From Leptotrichiaceae bacterium (lineage in GTDB: Bacteria > Fusobacteriota > Fusobacteriia > Fusobacteriales > Leptotrichiaceae), in contig JAUNKI010000087.1 of the NCBI GenBank assembly GCA_030532815.1, forward strand, positions 1-8,120: DNA of 8,120 bases, read 5' to 3'. Both the position numbers and the translations under genes were made by a program. Under the pieces are notes generated by a model. It ran no database searches and was not told where the DNA came from. It saw only the letters and a list, made by a program, of their open reading frames with translations. Positions 1-6,214 of the stretch are shown here, one piece after another. Every line of letters begins with the position of its first letter. Position 1 is the first letter of the stretch.

Positions 1-31
1 AATTTCCTGTTTAAAAAAAGTGTATAAATAC

Positions 32-40
32 TTTTCCACA
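32..40 (+). promoter_or_regulatory. DnaA-box-like site
   Basis: The sequence TTTTCCACA differs from the consensus DnaA box TTATCCACA at one position. It faces the second box at 168-176. In a genome this A/T-rich, single 9-mers of this kind also occur by chance, so the support comes from its position upstream of rpmH and the inverted partner. Confidence 0.45.
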
Positions 41-167
41 TTTTCCCCTATAAATAATAACAGTTTTTTATGTGCCGAAAATGGATTTTTAAAACCTTTC
101 AACAAAACAACACTCTATAATACTTATAATACTAAATAATGTAATTTAATATATTATTTATTATATA

Positions 168-176
168 TGTGGAAAA
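168..176 (-). promoter_or_regulatory. DnaA-box-like site, inverted
   Basis: TGTGGAAAA on the + strand reads TTTTCCACA on the - strand, the same one-mismatch DnaA box as at 32-40. It sits at the right end of the almost pure A/T block, which is a usual place for a DnaA box next to an unwinding element. Confidence 0.45.
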
Positions 177-242
177 ACATAATATCCTAAAAATAAATTT
201 CTTATATTTTCCAAATAAAATTATGATTTTCAGAAATATTCC

Positions 243-271
243 TTGACTTTTTCAAGAAATTTGTTTATTAT
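243..271 (+). promoter_or_regulatory. Sigma-70-type promoter of rpmH
   Basis: A -35 box TTGACT (243-248) and a -10 box TATTAT (266-271) are separated by 17 bp, the optimal spacing. Transcription would start near 278, giving a leader of about 60 nt before rpmH. It is the only strong promoter I see upstream of the rpmH-to-parB gene run and probably serves all of it. A small inverted repeat (CTTGA, 242-246, with TCAAG, 252-256) overlaps the -35 box and could be an operator, though it may be chance. Confidence 0.8.
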
Positions 272-339
272 ATTGTGTAAACAACTGAAAAAATTAAGAG
301 GGTTATAAATTAATATAATTATCAGAAAGGAAAAAGAAA

Positions 340-477
340 ATGACAAAAAGAACATACCAACCAAATAAAAGAAAAAGAAAAAAAGATCACGGATTCAGAG
401 CAAGAATGAAAACTAAAAGCGGAAGAAATATTCTGAAAAGAAGAAGAGAAAAAGGAAGAGTAAAATTATCAGCATAA
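340..477 (+). CDS. rpmH: 50S ribosomal protein L34
   Basis: This is a complete 45-residue protein, within the usual 44-47 residues of L34. It begins [15 protein letters not shown], and the middle (about residues 18-40) carries the L34 hallmark GFRARM followed by KSGRN and RRREKGR. L34 is a small, highly basic protein of the large ribosomal subunit that binds 23S rRNA. The ATG follows an AGAAAGG ribosome-binding site (324-330) with a 9-nt gap. The gene is first in the run after the promoter at 243-271 and is followed by a terminator-like hairpin, so it could be expressed above its downstream neighbours. Next to rnpA and a putative origin is its standard position. Confidence 0.98.
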   Translation: MTKRTYQPNKRKRKKDHGFRARMKTKSGRNILKRRREKGRVKLSA

Positions 478-508
478 CCCGGTGATTAAAAAACAACACC
501 GGGTTTTT
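476..508 (+). terminator. Rho-independent terminator or attenuator between rpmH and rnpA
   Basis: The 7-bp stem CCCGGTG (478-484) with CACCGGG (497-503) has a 12-nt A-rich loop and is followed by five T residues (504-508). Two A bases at 476-477 can extend the stem against the first T residues. It starts within the rpmH stop codon. I see no convincing new promoter between here and rnpA, so partial read-through is the likely way the downstream genes are expressed. That would lower their transcript level relative to rpmH. Confidence 0.8.
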
Positions 509-537
509 AAAAAATATTAAATTCAAAGAGTAAAAAT

Positions 538-867
538 ATGCAGATTAAAAAAATCAAAAATAATAGAGACTTCTCTTCAATATATAATAATTCAAAGAAA
601 GTATACACAAAGTATGCTATTATTTTTATAAAGGAAAATAAAAATAACGAGCAGAGATTCGGCTTTGTTGCAAGTAAAAAAACGGGAAAAGCTGTACAGC
701 GAAACAGAATAAAAAGATTATTCAGAGAATTTGTAAAATCAAACAGTAAAATACTGAAAAAAAATACAGATTATATATTTGTAGGAAAATCAATATTAAA
801 AGAAAATATAAAAAACTTAAAATATAAAGATATAGAAAAAGATATGTTAAAGGTGATGAAAAAATGA
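538..867 (+). CDS. rnpA: Ribonuclease P protein component
   Basis: The 109-residue basic protein is close to the usual 110-120 residues of the family. RnpA binds the catalytic RNase P RNA and helps it remove 5' leaders from pre-tRNAs. The family signature is intact: [10 protein letters not shown] at residues 55-64, preceded by [13 protein letters not shown] (about 41-53). The N-terminal [13 protein letters not shown] resembles the start of other RnpA proteins. The ribosome-binding site is weak (AAAGAG, 525-530). The stop codon TGA overlaps the yidD ATG by 4 bp, which suggests translational coupling. The gene lies between rpmH and yidD as in most bacteria. Confidence 0.96.
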   Translation: MQIKKIKNNRDFSSIYNNSKKVYTKYAIIFIKENKNNEQRFGFVASKKTGKAVQRNRIKRLFREFVKSNSKILKKNTDYIFVGKSILKENIKNLKYKDIEKDMLKVMKK

Positions 868-1073
868 AACATATATTTTTGTTTTTAATAAATCTTTACC
901 AGAAATTTTTTTCAGGAGCATTCGGAAGAAAATGCAGATTTTATCCGACATGTTCAGAATATTCAAAACAGGCAGTAAAAAAATACGGTGCCTTAAAAGG
1001 AGTATATTTAAGTATAAAAAGGATATTAAAATGCCATCCCTTTCACAAGGGAGGGTATGATCCCTTAAAATAA
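864..1073 (+). CDS. yidD: YidD, membrane protein insertion efficiency factor
   Basis: This is a 69-residue protein of the YidD family (formerly DUF37 or haemolysin-like). The conserved core is complete: [10 protein letters not shown] at residues 24-33 and [12 protein letters not shown] at 56-67, with the three family cysteines C24, C30 and C57. The N-terminal helix (about 1-20) is amphipathic and hydrophobic, as expected of a protein that lies on the inner face of the cytoplasmic membrane. In E. coli, YidD assists YidC-dependent membrane insertion. The start overlaps the end of rnpA (ATGA), with AAGGTG (850-855) as ribosome-binding site. yidC follows after 24 bp. Confidence 0.95.
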   Translation: MKHIFLFLINLYQKFFSGAFGRKCRFYPTCSEYSKQAVKKYGALKGVYLSIKRILKCHPFHKGGYDPLK

Positions 1074-1097
1074 CAAGAATAATGGAGGAAATAGAAT

Positions 1098-1772
1098 ATG
1101 GCGAAATCAAAAGGAGGATTTCTTAGAATACCCGCACTTGAAGCCGCAGTTGTTGCAGTATTGAAAGGAATAAACGGAATAGTAGGAAATTACGGGCTTG
1201 CAATAATAATAGTAACAATAATAGTAAGAGCTCTTATGTTTCCTTTAACATTAAAACAGGAAAAATCAATGAAAAAAATGAGAGAACTTCAGCCTCAGCT
1301 TGATAAAATAAAAGAAAAATATAAAGATAATCCTCAGGAATTTCAAAAAAGAACAGCTGAAATATATAAGGAAAACAATGTAAATCCTTTATCAGGGTGT
1401 TTTCCCATTTTATTACAGATGCCTATATTTATAGCACTGTTTTATGCATTCAGCGGAGATGCTATACCAAATGATGCCACATTTTTATGGTTTAATTTGA
1501 AAAAACCTGATGAGCTGTTTAAAATAGGAACATTTACGGTAAATCTGCTTCCGATTTTAAATACAGCCATTACTTTCTTCCAACAGAAAATTATGTCCGG
1601 AGGGACAAAAGGTCAGGAAACAAACAGTCAGATGCAGACTATGATGTATACAATGCCTATAATGATGCTTCTACTGTTTTACAGAATGCCGTCAGGGGTA
1701 ACTTTATATTATCTCGTTTCAGGAGCACTTTCACTTGTTCAGCAGTATTTTATAATGAAAGGGAGAGATTGA
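1098..1772 (+). CDS. yidC: YidC/Oxa1 family membrane protein insertase
   Basis: This 224-residue protein is essentially just the conserved five-helix insertase core. Probable membrane segments are about residues 32-50, 102-120, 145-162, 182-197 and 200-220. The conserved arginine of the hydrophilic groove is R44, in IIVRALMFPL. A charged cytoplasmic hairpin (about 53-95) follows, then NPLSGCFPILLQMPIF (96-111), typical of the family. It inserts membrane proteins alone or with SecYEG. There is no large periplasmic P1 domain as in E. coli YidC (about 550 residues), and I see no lipobox as in many Gram-positive YidC proteins. The ribosome-binding site GGAGG (1084-1088) is strong. The short form is complete, not truncated, since it has its own start signal and the full core. 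Confidence 0.96.
   Translation: MAKSKGGFLRIPALEAAVVAVLKGINGIVGNYGLAIIIVTIIVRALMFPLTLKQEKSMKKMRELQPQLDKIKEKYKDNPQEFQKRTAEIYKENNVNPLSGCFPILLQMPIFIALFYAFSGDAIPNDATFLWFNLKKPDELFKIGTFTVNLLPILNTAITFFQQKIMSGGTKGQETNSQMQTMMYTMPIMMLLLFYRMPSGVTLYYLVSGALSLVQQYFIMKGRD
1761..1767 (+). promoter_or_regulatory. Ribosome-binding site that decides the jag start
   Basis: GGGAGAG lies inside the last codons of yidC. It is 10 nt from the ATG at 1778 but only 1 nt from the in-frame TTG at 1769. This supports ATG 1778 as the jag start and rejects the three-residue-longer version. Confidence 0.7.
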
Positions 1773-1777
1773 TTCAG

Positions 1778-2650
1778 ATGAATAAAATAGTATTGAAAGC
1801 CCAAAATAGAGAAGAACTCGACAGTATGATAAAAAGAGCTCTTACTTTGGAAAATGATGAAACTTTTAAAATAAACATAATTAAAGAACCGAAAAAAATA
1901 TTATTTTTTAATATTAAAGGTATATATGAAATAGAAATAGTTAAAAAACATGAAATAGAAAAAAACAAAAACAGCAGTAATAAGCAGGAAAAAAGAAATG
2001 AAATAAAAGAAAATAAAAGAGAAGGAAAAAAAGACAGAAAAACAGCAAAAGAAAATTTTAAAAAGGAAAAAAATAAAACTGAAAACAGAAGACCGGCGGA
2101 CAACAGAACAAACAGCAGTTTTTCGAGTCAAAATACTGAAAATACTCAAATAAGCAGAAATCAGGAAGTTGTAAAAGAAGTAAGAAATGATGATCCGAAC
2201 TATGACAGAATAAGAAGTTTTATAAAAGAATTTATAGTAAATTCAAAACTGGATATAAAAATAGTGCAGATATCCAGAGAAGGAGAAAGATATATTGTAA
2301 ATGTTGACGGAAAAGATATAAGATATCTTATAGGAGAAAAGGGAAGTACTCTTAACAGCATAGAGTATCTGCTGAGTTCGGTAAAAAATTTTAAAAATAT
2401 TAAAGTAGTCATAGATTCAAATAATTATAAACAGAAAAGAGAAGAGTCACTAAGGGATCTGGCAAGGAAAAAAGGTAAAAAAGTGCTTGAAACAGGAAGA
2501 AACATAAAACTTAATCCTATGTCCGCAAGAGAAAGAAAAATAATACATGAAGAAATATCTTTTATAAAAGGTCTGAAAACTGAAAGTATGGGAGAAGAGC
2601 CTAAAAGATATTTAGTAATAAAAAGAACAAAAGATTATAATGAGGTATAA
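1778..2650 (+). CDS. jag: Jag/KhpB, KH- and R3H-domain RNA-binding protein
   Basis: The protein has 290 residues from the ATG at 1778. Domains in order: a Jag N-terminal domain (about 1-55), a linker of about 80 residues very rich in Lys, Glu and Asn (about 57-135), a type II KH domain with the GxxG loop as GEKG at 186-189, and an R3H domain with R253xxxH257 in SARERKIIH. The family binds RNA. In Gram-positive cocci KhpB pairs with KhpA and affects cell division and elongation; its exact role here is unknown. It follows yidC after 5 bp, the usual arrangement, and precedes mnmE by 2 bp, so the run looks co-transcribed. The linker is unusually A-rich DNA and is probably disordered protein. Confidence 0.93.
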   Translation: MNKIVLKAQNREELDSMIKRALTLENDETFKINIIKEPKKILFFNIKGIYEIEIVKKHEIEKNKNSSNKQEKRNEIKENKREGKKDRKTAKENFKKEKNKTENRRPADNRTNSSFSSQNTENTQISRNQEVVKEVRNDDPNYDRIRSFIKEFIVNSKLDIKIVQISREGERYIVNVDGKDIRYLIGEKGSTLNSIEYLLSSVKNFKNIKVVIDSNNYKQKREESLRDLARKKGKKVLETGRNIKLNPMSARERKIIHEEISFIKGLKTESMGEEPKRYLVIKRTKDYNEV

Positions 2651-2652
2651 AA

Positions 2653-4020
2653 ATGTTATTTGATACGATAGCTGCCATTTCCACTCCGAAAGGAGAAGGG
2701 GGAATAGGAATAATAAGAATATCGGGCGATAAATCATTTAAAATTTTAAGCAGAATATTTAATACGAAAAACCCAAATAAAGATTTGGGTTTTTATAAAT
2801 TTAATTACGGATTTATCCACGATAACGGAAAAATAATAGATGAAGTTATGACGGTAAGAATGAAATCTCCTAAAACCTACACTTGTGAAGATGTAGTGGA
2901 AATAAACTGTCACGGAGGATATCTCATTACCGAAAAAATTCTCGAACTTGTCCTTAAAAACGGTGCAAGACACGCAGAAAAGGGAGAATTTACAAAAAGA
3001 GCCTTTATGAACGGAAGAATTGATTTATCCCAAGCTGAAGCCGTAATGGACCTTATACAGGGAAAAACCGAAAAAAGTATATCATTATCAATGGAACAGC
3101 TGAGAGGAGATTTAAAGGAAAAAATAAAGGATTTCAAAAAAGCTTTACTTGATGTTACAGCTCATGTAAATGTAGTACTTGATTATCCTGAAGAAGGGAT
3201 AGAAGATCCCCTTCCTCAAAATTTAAGGACAAACCTTGAAAAAGTGTATGAAGAAGCGGATGCTCTTATAGAATCTTATAATAAAGGAAAAAAAATAAAA
3301 GAGGGGATAAAGACGGTTATAGCAGGTAAACCTAACGTGGGGAAATCAACTTTACTTAATTCTCTATTAAAGGAAGAAAGAGCAATAGTTACCCATATTC
3401 CGGGAACGACAAGAGATGTAATAGAGGAAATAGTAAATATAAAAGGTATTCCTCTTGTGCTGGTAGATACTGCAGGAATAAGAAAAACCGAAGATATAGT
3501 GGAAAATATAGGAGTGAAGAAATCGAAACAGTTTATAGAAATGGCTGATCTTGTCCTTCTTGTCCTTGATGCTTCAAAGGAGATTGAAAAAGAAGATATT
3601 GAAGTAATGGAAAAAATAAAGGAATACAATAAAAAAATGATAATTCTGCTGAATAAAACTGATTTGGAAAGAAAAATAAATCTGAAAGACTGTAATTTTG
3701 AAAATATTGTAGAAATTTCAGCTAAAGATAATATCGGAATGGAAGAAATGGAAAAGAAAATATACTCTTATATTGTCGAAGAAGATATTGAAAATACATC
3801 TGAAAAACTCATAATAACAAATATAAGACATAAAACAGCCCTTGAAAAGACAAAAGAATCAATAAAAAATATTTTTGAAACTATTGATACGGGAATGCCT
3901 ATGGATTTAATATCTGTAGATTTGAGAGAGGCTCTCGATTCTTTATCTGAAATAACAGGAGAAATATCATCAGAAGATGTACTTGATCATGTTTTCGGAA
4001 ATTTCTGCGTAGGAAAATAA
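2653..4020 (+). CDS. mnmE: tRNA modification GTPase MnmE (TrmE)
   Basis: The full-length 455-residue protein matches the usual length. With MnmG it makes the 5-carboxymethylaminomethyl group on wobble U34 of certain tRNAs. The N-terminal tetrahydrofolate-binding domain (about 1-118) starts with [22 protein letters not shown]. The helical domain is interrupted by a Ras-like G domain with all motifs: GKPNVGKS (225-232), TTRD (252-255), DTAG (272-275), NKTD (334-337) and SAK (356-358). The C-terminus ends FCVGK, giving the essential CxGK with C452. TGAGG (2641-2645), inside the end of jag, is the ribosome-binding site. Its partner gene mnmG is not adjacent but lies beyond parAB. A terminator-like hairpin falls in codons 39-48. 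Confidence 0.98.
   Translation: MLFDTIAAISTPKGEGGIGIIRISGDKSFKILSRIFNTKNPNKDLGFYKFNYGFIHDNGKIIDEVMTVRMKSPKTYTCEDVVEINCHGGYLITEKILELVLKNGARHAEKGEFTKRAFMNGRIDLSQAEAVMDLIQGKTEKSISLSMEQLRGDLKEKIKDFKKALLDVTAHVNVVLDYPEEGIEDPLPQNLRTNLEKVYEEADALIESYNKGKKIKEGIKTVIAGKPNVGKSTLLNSLLKEERAIVTHIPGTTRDVIEEIVNIKGIPLVLVDTAGIRKTEDIVENIGVKKSKQFIEMADLVLLVLDASKEIEKEDIEVMEKIKEYNKKMIILLNKTDLERKINLKDCNFENIVEISAKDNIGMEEMEKKIYSYIVEEDIENTSEKLIITNIRHKTALEKTKESIKNIFETIDTGMPMDLISVDLREALDSLSEITGEISSEDVLDHVFGNFCVGK
2767..2794 (+). other. Terminator-like hairpin inside mnmE
   Basis: The arms AAAAACCCAAAT (2767-2778) and ATTTGGGTTTTT (2783-2794) form a perfect 12-bp inverted repeat around a 4-nt loop. Read as a terminator it is a 7-bp stem with three G-C pairs, flanked by A5 upstream and T5 downstream, so it has terminator shape on both strands. 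It lies about 115 nt inside the mnmE coding region and encodes [10 protein letters not shown], in a stretch likely to be a surface loop. Ribosomes closely following the polymerase would normally mask it. The stem is weak, and function is unproven. Confidence 0.4.
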
Positions 4021-4034
4021 GGAGGAAAAGTAAT

Positions 4035-4805
4035 ATGAAAAAAATAGTAATAGCAAATAATAAAGGAGGAGTGGCGAAAACGACCACAGCATACAATATA
4101 GCTTCATATTATGCAAAAAAAGGGAAAAAAATACTCGTAATAGACTGTGATCCTCAAGGTAATCTTACAGATGCTCTCGGAATAGATCCCAATGAAGTGG
4201 ACTGTACTATTTTTGATGCACTTACAAAAAGAAATATAAAAGAAGCAATAATAAAACTGCCTCAGGCAGAAAGTTTCTATCTTGTTCCGAGCAATCTTGA
4301 AAGTGAAAGGGTAAATATAACTTTATCGTCACAGCTGAACAGGGAAAGTGTCCTGAAAAAAATATTGAAAGAAGTGGAAGATGAATTTGACATGTGTATA
4401 ATGGATACATCTCCTTCATTGTCAATACTTACCCTTAATGCCATAGTTGCAGCGGACAGTATATATCTTACGTTGAGATCGGGATACTTTGAATTGAGAG
4501 GAGCAGGTCTTTTAATATCCACAATTAATGAAATAAAAGAAGACCTGAACGACAGACTTGAAGTAAAAGGACTGATTTTAACTCAGTATGATATAAGGAC
4601 AAGTTTATCCACAGATTCCAAAGAGCAGCTCGAAGAACATTTCAAAAGTGCGATAATGAATACCGTAATAAGACAGAATGTAGACTTGGCAAAGGCACCT
4701 GCCAATGCTCAGGATATATTCGATTATGCTCCTTTTTCAAACGGTGCAAAAGATTACGAAGATCTAGCACTTGAAATTCTTGAAAGAGAGGGACTGGAAT
4801 GGTAA
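4035..4805 (+). CDS. parA: ParA/Soj family chromosome-partitioning ATPase
   Basis: This 256-residue protein is a ParA/MinD-type ATPase of the short form without an N-terminal DNA-binding extension. The deviant Walker A motif is KGGVAKTT (10-17), keeping both lysines K10 and K15 but with Ala14 where most family members have Gly. DCDPQGN (37-43) and the Walker B region MDTSPS (123-128, D124) are intact. With ParB it moves and separates origin regions on the nucleoid, and Soj homologues also act on DnaA. The ribosome-binding site GGAGG (4021-4025) lies just after mnmE, 14 bp separating the genes. It overlaps parB by 7 bp. Its place near a probable origin supports a chromosomal role, though the motif also occurs in plasmid ParA proteins. 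Confidence 0.93.
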   Translation: MKKIVIANNKGGVAKTTTAYNIASYYAKKGKKILVIDCDPQGNLTDALGIDPNEVDCTIFDALTKRNIKEAIIKLPQAESFYLVPSNLESERVNITLSSQLNRESVLKKILKEVEDEFDMCIMDTSPSLSILTLNAIVAADSIYLTLRSGYFELRGAGLLISTINEIKEDLNDRLEVKGLILTQYDIRTSLSTDSKEQLEEHFKSAIMNTVIRQNVDLAKAPANAQDIFDYAPFSNGAKDYEDLALEILEREGLEW

Positions 4806-5713
4806 AAAAAGCAAAAAATATATTTGAGAAAAGAAATCCTTTTTCCAATTTAAACAATGAAAAAACAAAAAATTTCGTAAAGCAGCTGGAAGAAAATGAG
4901 AATATAAGAACAGAAATACTTAAAATAAAAGGAGCAGAAGTTACATCGGTAAATGAAAAAATACTTGAAAAAGTGGATTTTCAGGACAGAGAATTTATAA
5001 ACAGGGAAATAAGCTTTGAAAAAATATTAAAAACGGAACCTATAAAAAATCTGGCAGAATCCATAAATGAAATAGGGTTAATAAATCCTGTTTATGTTAT
5101 AGAAAAAAAAGAAAATAAATATAAGATTTTATCAGGTTTCAGAAGACTTTCAGCCGTATATTACGGATACGGGAATATAAAGGATTTCTCTCCGTCAGGT
5201 ACGGGTAATTTCATAATAATTCCTGAAAATGTCAGCTATGAAATATTGGATAAAATATCCCTTCATGAAAATACATTAAGAGAAGATCTGACAACACTGG
5301 AAATATCAATGAAAATATGGAGAGAAAGTAGAAATAAAAAGAAAAGTTCCGAACAGATAGCACAGGAATACGGAATTTCCAGAAGAACCGTAGCGAGATA
5401 TTTAAGAGTGGAAAAATATCCGGAAAAATTACTGGAAAAACTTGATGAAATAAAAAATATAAGAAAATCGGATACTATTTTCAATTATTTAAATCAGACA
5501 AATTTTGAAAATACGGAAGAAAATATTGAAAAATTGTCTCAAATGGAAATATCGGATATAGAAAGGGAAATAAAAAAGTTAAAAATAAAATCTGATGACG
5601 GAAAGCTGTTAGTTAAAAAAGGTAAAAAATCGACTTCATTTGAAATACAGGGACGGCTTACCGATGAAGAAATAGAAAAAGTAAGGGAATTTATTTTAAA
5701 AAAACTGTTTTAA
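4799..5713 (+). CDS. parB: ParB/Spo0J family partition protein, divergent CTPase motif
   Basis: The 304-residue protein belongs to the ParB family, which binds parS sites and spreads as a CTP-dependent clamp. The basic N-terminus (about 1-18) is where ParB proteins usually contact ParA. A long, poorly conserved stretch follows to about 70. The ParB N-domain runs about 72-165: PIKNLAESINEIGLINP (81-97), GFRR (113-116) where the family norm is GERR, and HENTLRED (156-163) with the E-N pair E157-N158. A helix-turn-helix, IAQEYGISRRTVARYL, is at 187-202. The C-terminal 20 or so residues are helical and probably dimerise. The start overlaps the parA stop by 7 bp, with AGAGAGGG (4785-4792) as ribosome-binding site. 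Confidence 0.92.
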   Translation: MVKKAKNIFEKRNPFSNLNNEKTKNFVKQLEENENIRTEILKIKGAEVTSVNEKILEKVDFQDREFINREISFEKILKTEPIKNLAESINEIGLINPVYVIEKKENKYKILSGFRRLSAVYYGYGNIKDFSPSGTGNFIIIPENVSYEILDKISLHENTLREDLTTLEISMKIWRESRNKKKSSEQIAQEYGISRRTVARYLRVEKYPEKLLEKLDEIKNIRKSDTIFNYLNQTNFENTEENIEKLSQMEISDIEREIKKLKIKSDDGKLLVKKGKKSTSFEIQGRLTDEEIEKVREFILKKLF

Positions 5714-5719
5714 AGGATA

Positions 5720-5878
5720 TTCAACCTTTTTTGTAAAAAAGGTTGAGCCAAAAAACAATTCAACTCAAATTTTACTAAGCTCAAAAATGCTCGTTCGCTG
5801 TAAAAACAAAAAGGATGTTTTTACTACGCTCACTATATGCATTTTTTACCCAGTAAAATTTGAATGTTGAAGGGAATT
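5720..5878 (+). repeat. Intergenic structured repeat, copy 1
   Basis: A non-coding unit of about 160 bp begins 6 bp after the parB stop. Parts in order: a perfect 12-bp hairpin with a 2-nt spacer (TCAACCTTTTTT at 5721-5732, its complement at 5735-5746), CAAAAAAC (5749-5756), then a long imperfect palindrome. The palindrome's nested arms are CAAATTTTACT (5766-5776) with 5852-5862, AAAAATGC (5783-5790) with 5839-5846, and GTAAAAAC (5800-5807) with 5817-5824; TTCAAC (5759-5764) also pairs with GTTGAA (5866-5871). It aligns along its length with the reverse complement of 5959-6128. The first hairpin could end parB transcripts although no separate T-run follows it. No coding frame or transposase is visible. 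It resembles a non-autonomous palindromic element. Confidence 0.75.
5721..5746 (+). terminator. Possible terminator after parB
   Basis: The perfect inverted repeat has T6/A6 tracts next to a 2-nt spacer and TCAACC/GGTTGA at the base. It starts 7 bp after the parB stop, the right place for the end of the operon. The run of T lies inside the stem, not after it, so it is not a textbook intrinsic terminator. It is also part of the repeat at 5720-5878. Confidence 0.4.
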
Positions 5879-5958
5879 AAAATATAAAGAAACGATTTTA
5901 AATGAAAGTGCAGTTAAATTGTAATGGTGATAGAAATATATATTTGAATTATAAGCAA
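5879..5958. other. Spacer between the two repeat copies
   Basis: These 80 bp are AT-rich and I see no gene, promoter or clear hairpin in them. They separate the facing inner ends of the two inverted repeat copies. Confidence 0.5.
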
Positions 5959-6128
5959 AATCCCGACATTCAAATTATTTCAACGAAAAAAATACGGGAA
6001 TGAGCGTTAAGAAAAATCACTGTCTGAGCGAAGTGAGTTTGTGATTTTTTAGTGAATGGAGTGTTTTTGAGTTTAGAAATAATTTGGGTTGGAAGTTTTT
6101 TGTCAAACTTTTTTTCAAAAAAGTTTGG
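5959..6128 (-). repeat. Intergenic structured repeat, copy 2, inverted
   Basis: Read on the - strand, this unit has the same order of parts as copy 1. The end hairpin is CAAACTTTTTT (6104-6114) with AAAAAAGTTTG (6117-6127), then CAAAAAAC (6095-6102), then CAACCCAAATT (6081-6091), and finally a nested palindrome. Its stems on + coordinates are CAAATTATTTC (5971-5981) with 6076-6086, AAAAATAC (5988-5995) with GTGTTTTT (6061-6068, one G-T pair), and AAAAATCAC (6012-6020) with 6041-6049. The stems differ in sequence from copy 1 yet remain paired. It may extend to about 6172, but copy 1 has nothing matching there. Confidence 0.75.
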
Positions 6129-6148
6129 ATTGAGCTGATAGCCGGAGT

Positions 6149-6172
6149 GTGAGGGCGGCAATGAGCCCTCAT
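6149..6172 (+). other. GC-richer hairpin upstream of the mnmG promoter
   Basis: TGAGGGC (6150-6156) and GCCCTCA (6165-6171) form a 7-bp stem around an 8-nt loop, extendable by a G-T pair (6149 with 6172). It lies in a block (about 6131-6172) far richer in G and C than anything around it. It ends 13 bp before the mnmG -35 box, so transcripts from that promoter would not contain it. No T-run follows. It may be the outer part of the repeat copy at 5959-6128. Confidence 0.45.
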
Positions 6173-6184
6173 GGAAAAATAATT

Positions 6185-6214
6185 TTGAAAAATATGAGAT
6201 TATTATGTTATAAT
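6185..6214 (+). promoter_or_regulatory. Promoter of mnmG with extended -10
   Basis: A -35 box TTGAAA (6185-6190), 18-bp spacer and perfect -10 box TATAAT (6209-6214) are present, and a TG at 6206-6207 makes an extended -10. Transcription should start near 6221, giving a short leader of about 28 nt. mnmG is therefore probably transcribed separately from the rpmH-parB run. Confidence 0.82.

Larger units (their letters stand above)
1..242. other. AT-rich non-coding region, probable part of oriC
   Basis: No credible gene is present. The stretch is extremely AT-rich; from about 116 to 168 only three bases are G or C, the composition expected of a DNA-unwinding element. Two DnaA-box-like 9-mers in opposite orientation lie at 32-40 and 168-176. 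The position directly upstream of rpmH fits the common bacterial arrangement in which the origin lies between rpmH and dnaA. dnaA itself is not in the window; I infer it lies off the left edge. Only two imperfect boxes are visible, so this may be just one end of the origin, or an ordinary dnaA-rpmH spacer. Confidence 0.55.

Noticed and set aside
116..165. TATAAT-like boxes in the AT-rich block as promoters, including a divergent one for dnaA
   Set aside because: None has a matching -35 box at a usable distance on either strand.
274..282. Third DnaA box near the rpmH transcription start
   Set aside because: TGTGTAAAC differs from the box at three positions, too many in such AT-rich DNA.
1038..1051. 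CCCTT/AAGGG hairpin near the end of yidD
   Set aside because: It encodes the conserved CHPFHKGGY motif and has no T-run; the codons explain it.
847..1110. Open frame on the - strand over yidD
   Set aside because: It is antisense to a gene with a complete family signature and has no support of its own. The same applies to the other - strand frames over jag, mnmE, parA and parB.
1769..1777. TTG as the jag start, three codons upstream
   Set aside because: The GGGAGAG site is only 1 nt away from TTG but 10 nt from ATG 1778, and TTG overlaps the yidC stop.
2813..2821. DnaA-box-like TTATCCACG inside mnmE
   Set aside because: One mismatch, isolated and within a conserved coding region; expected by chance.
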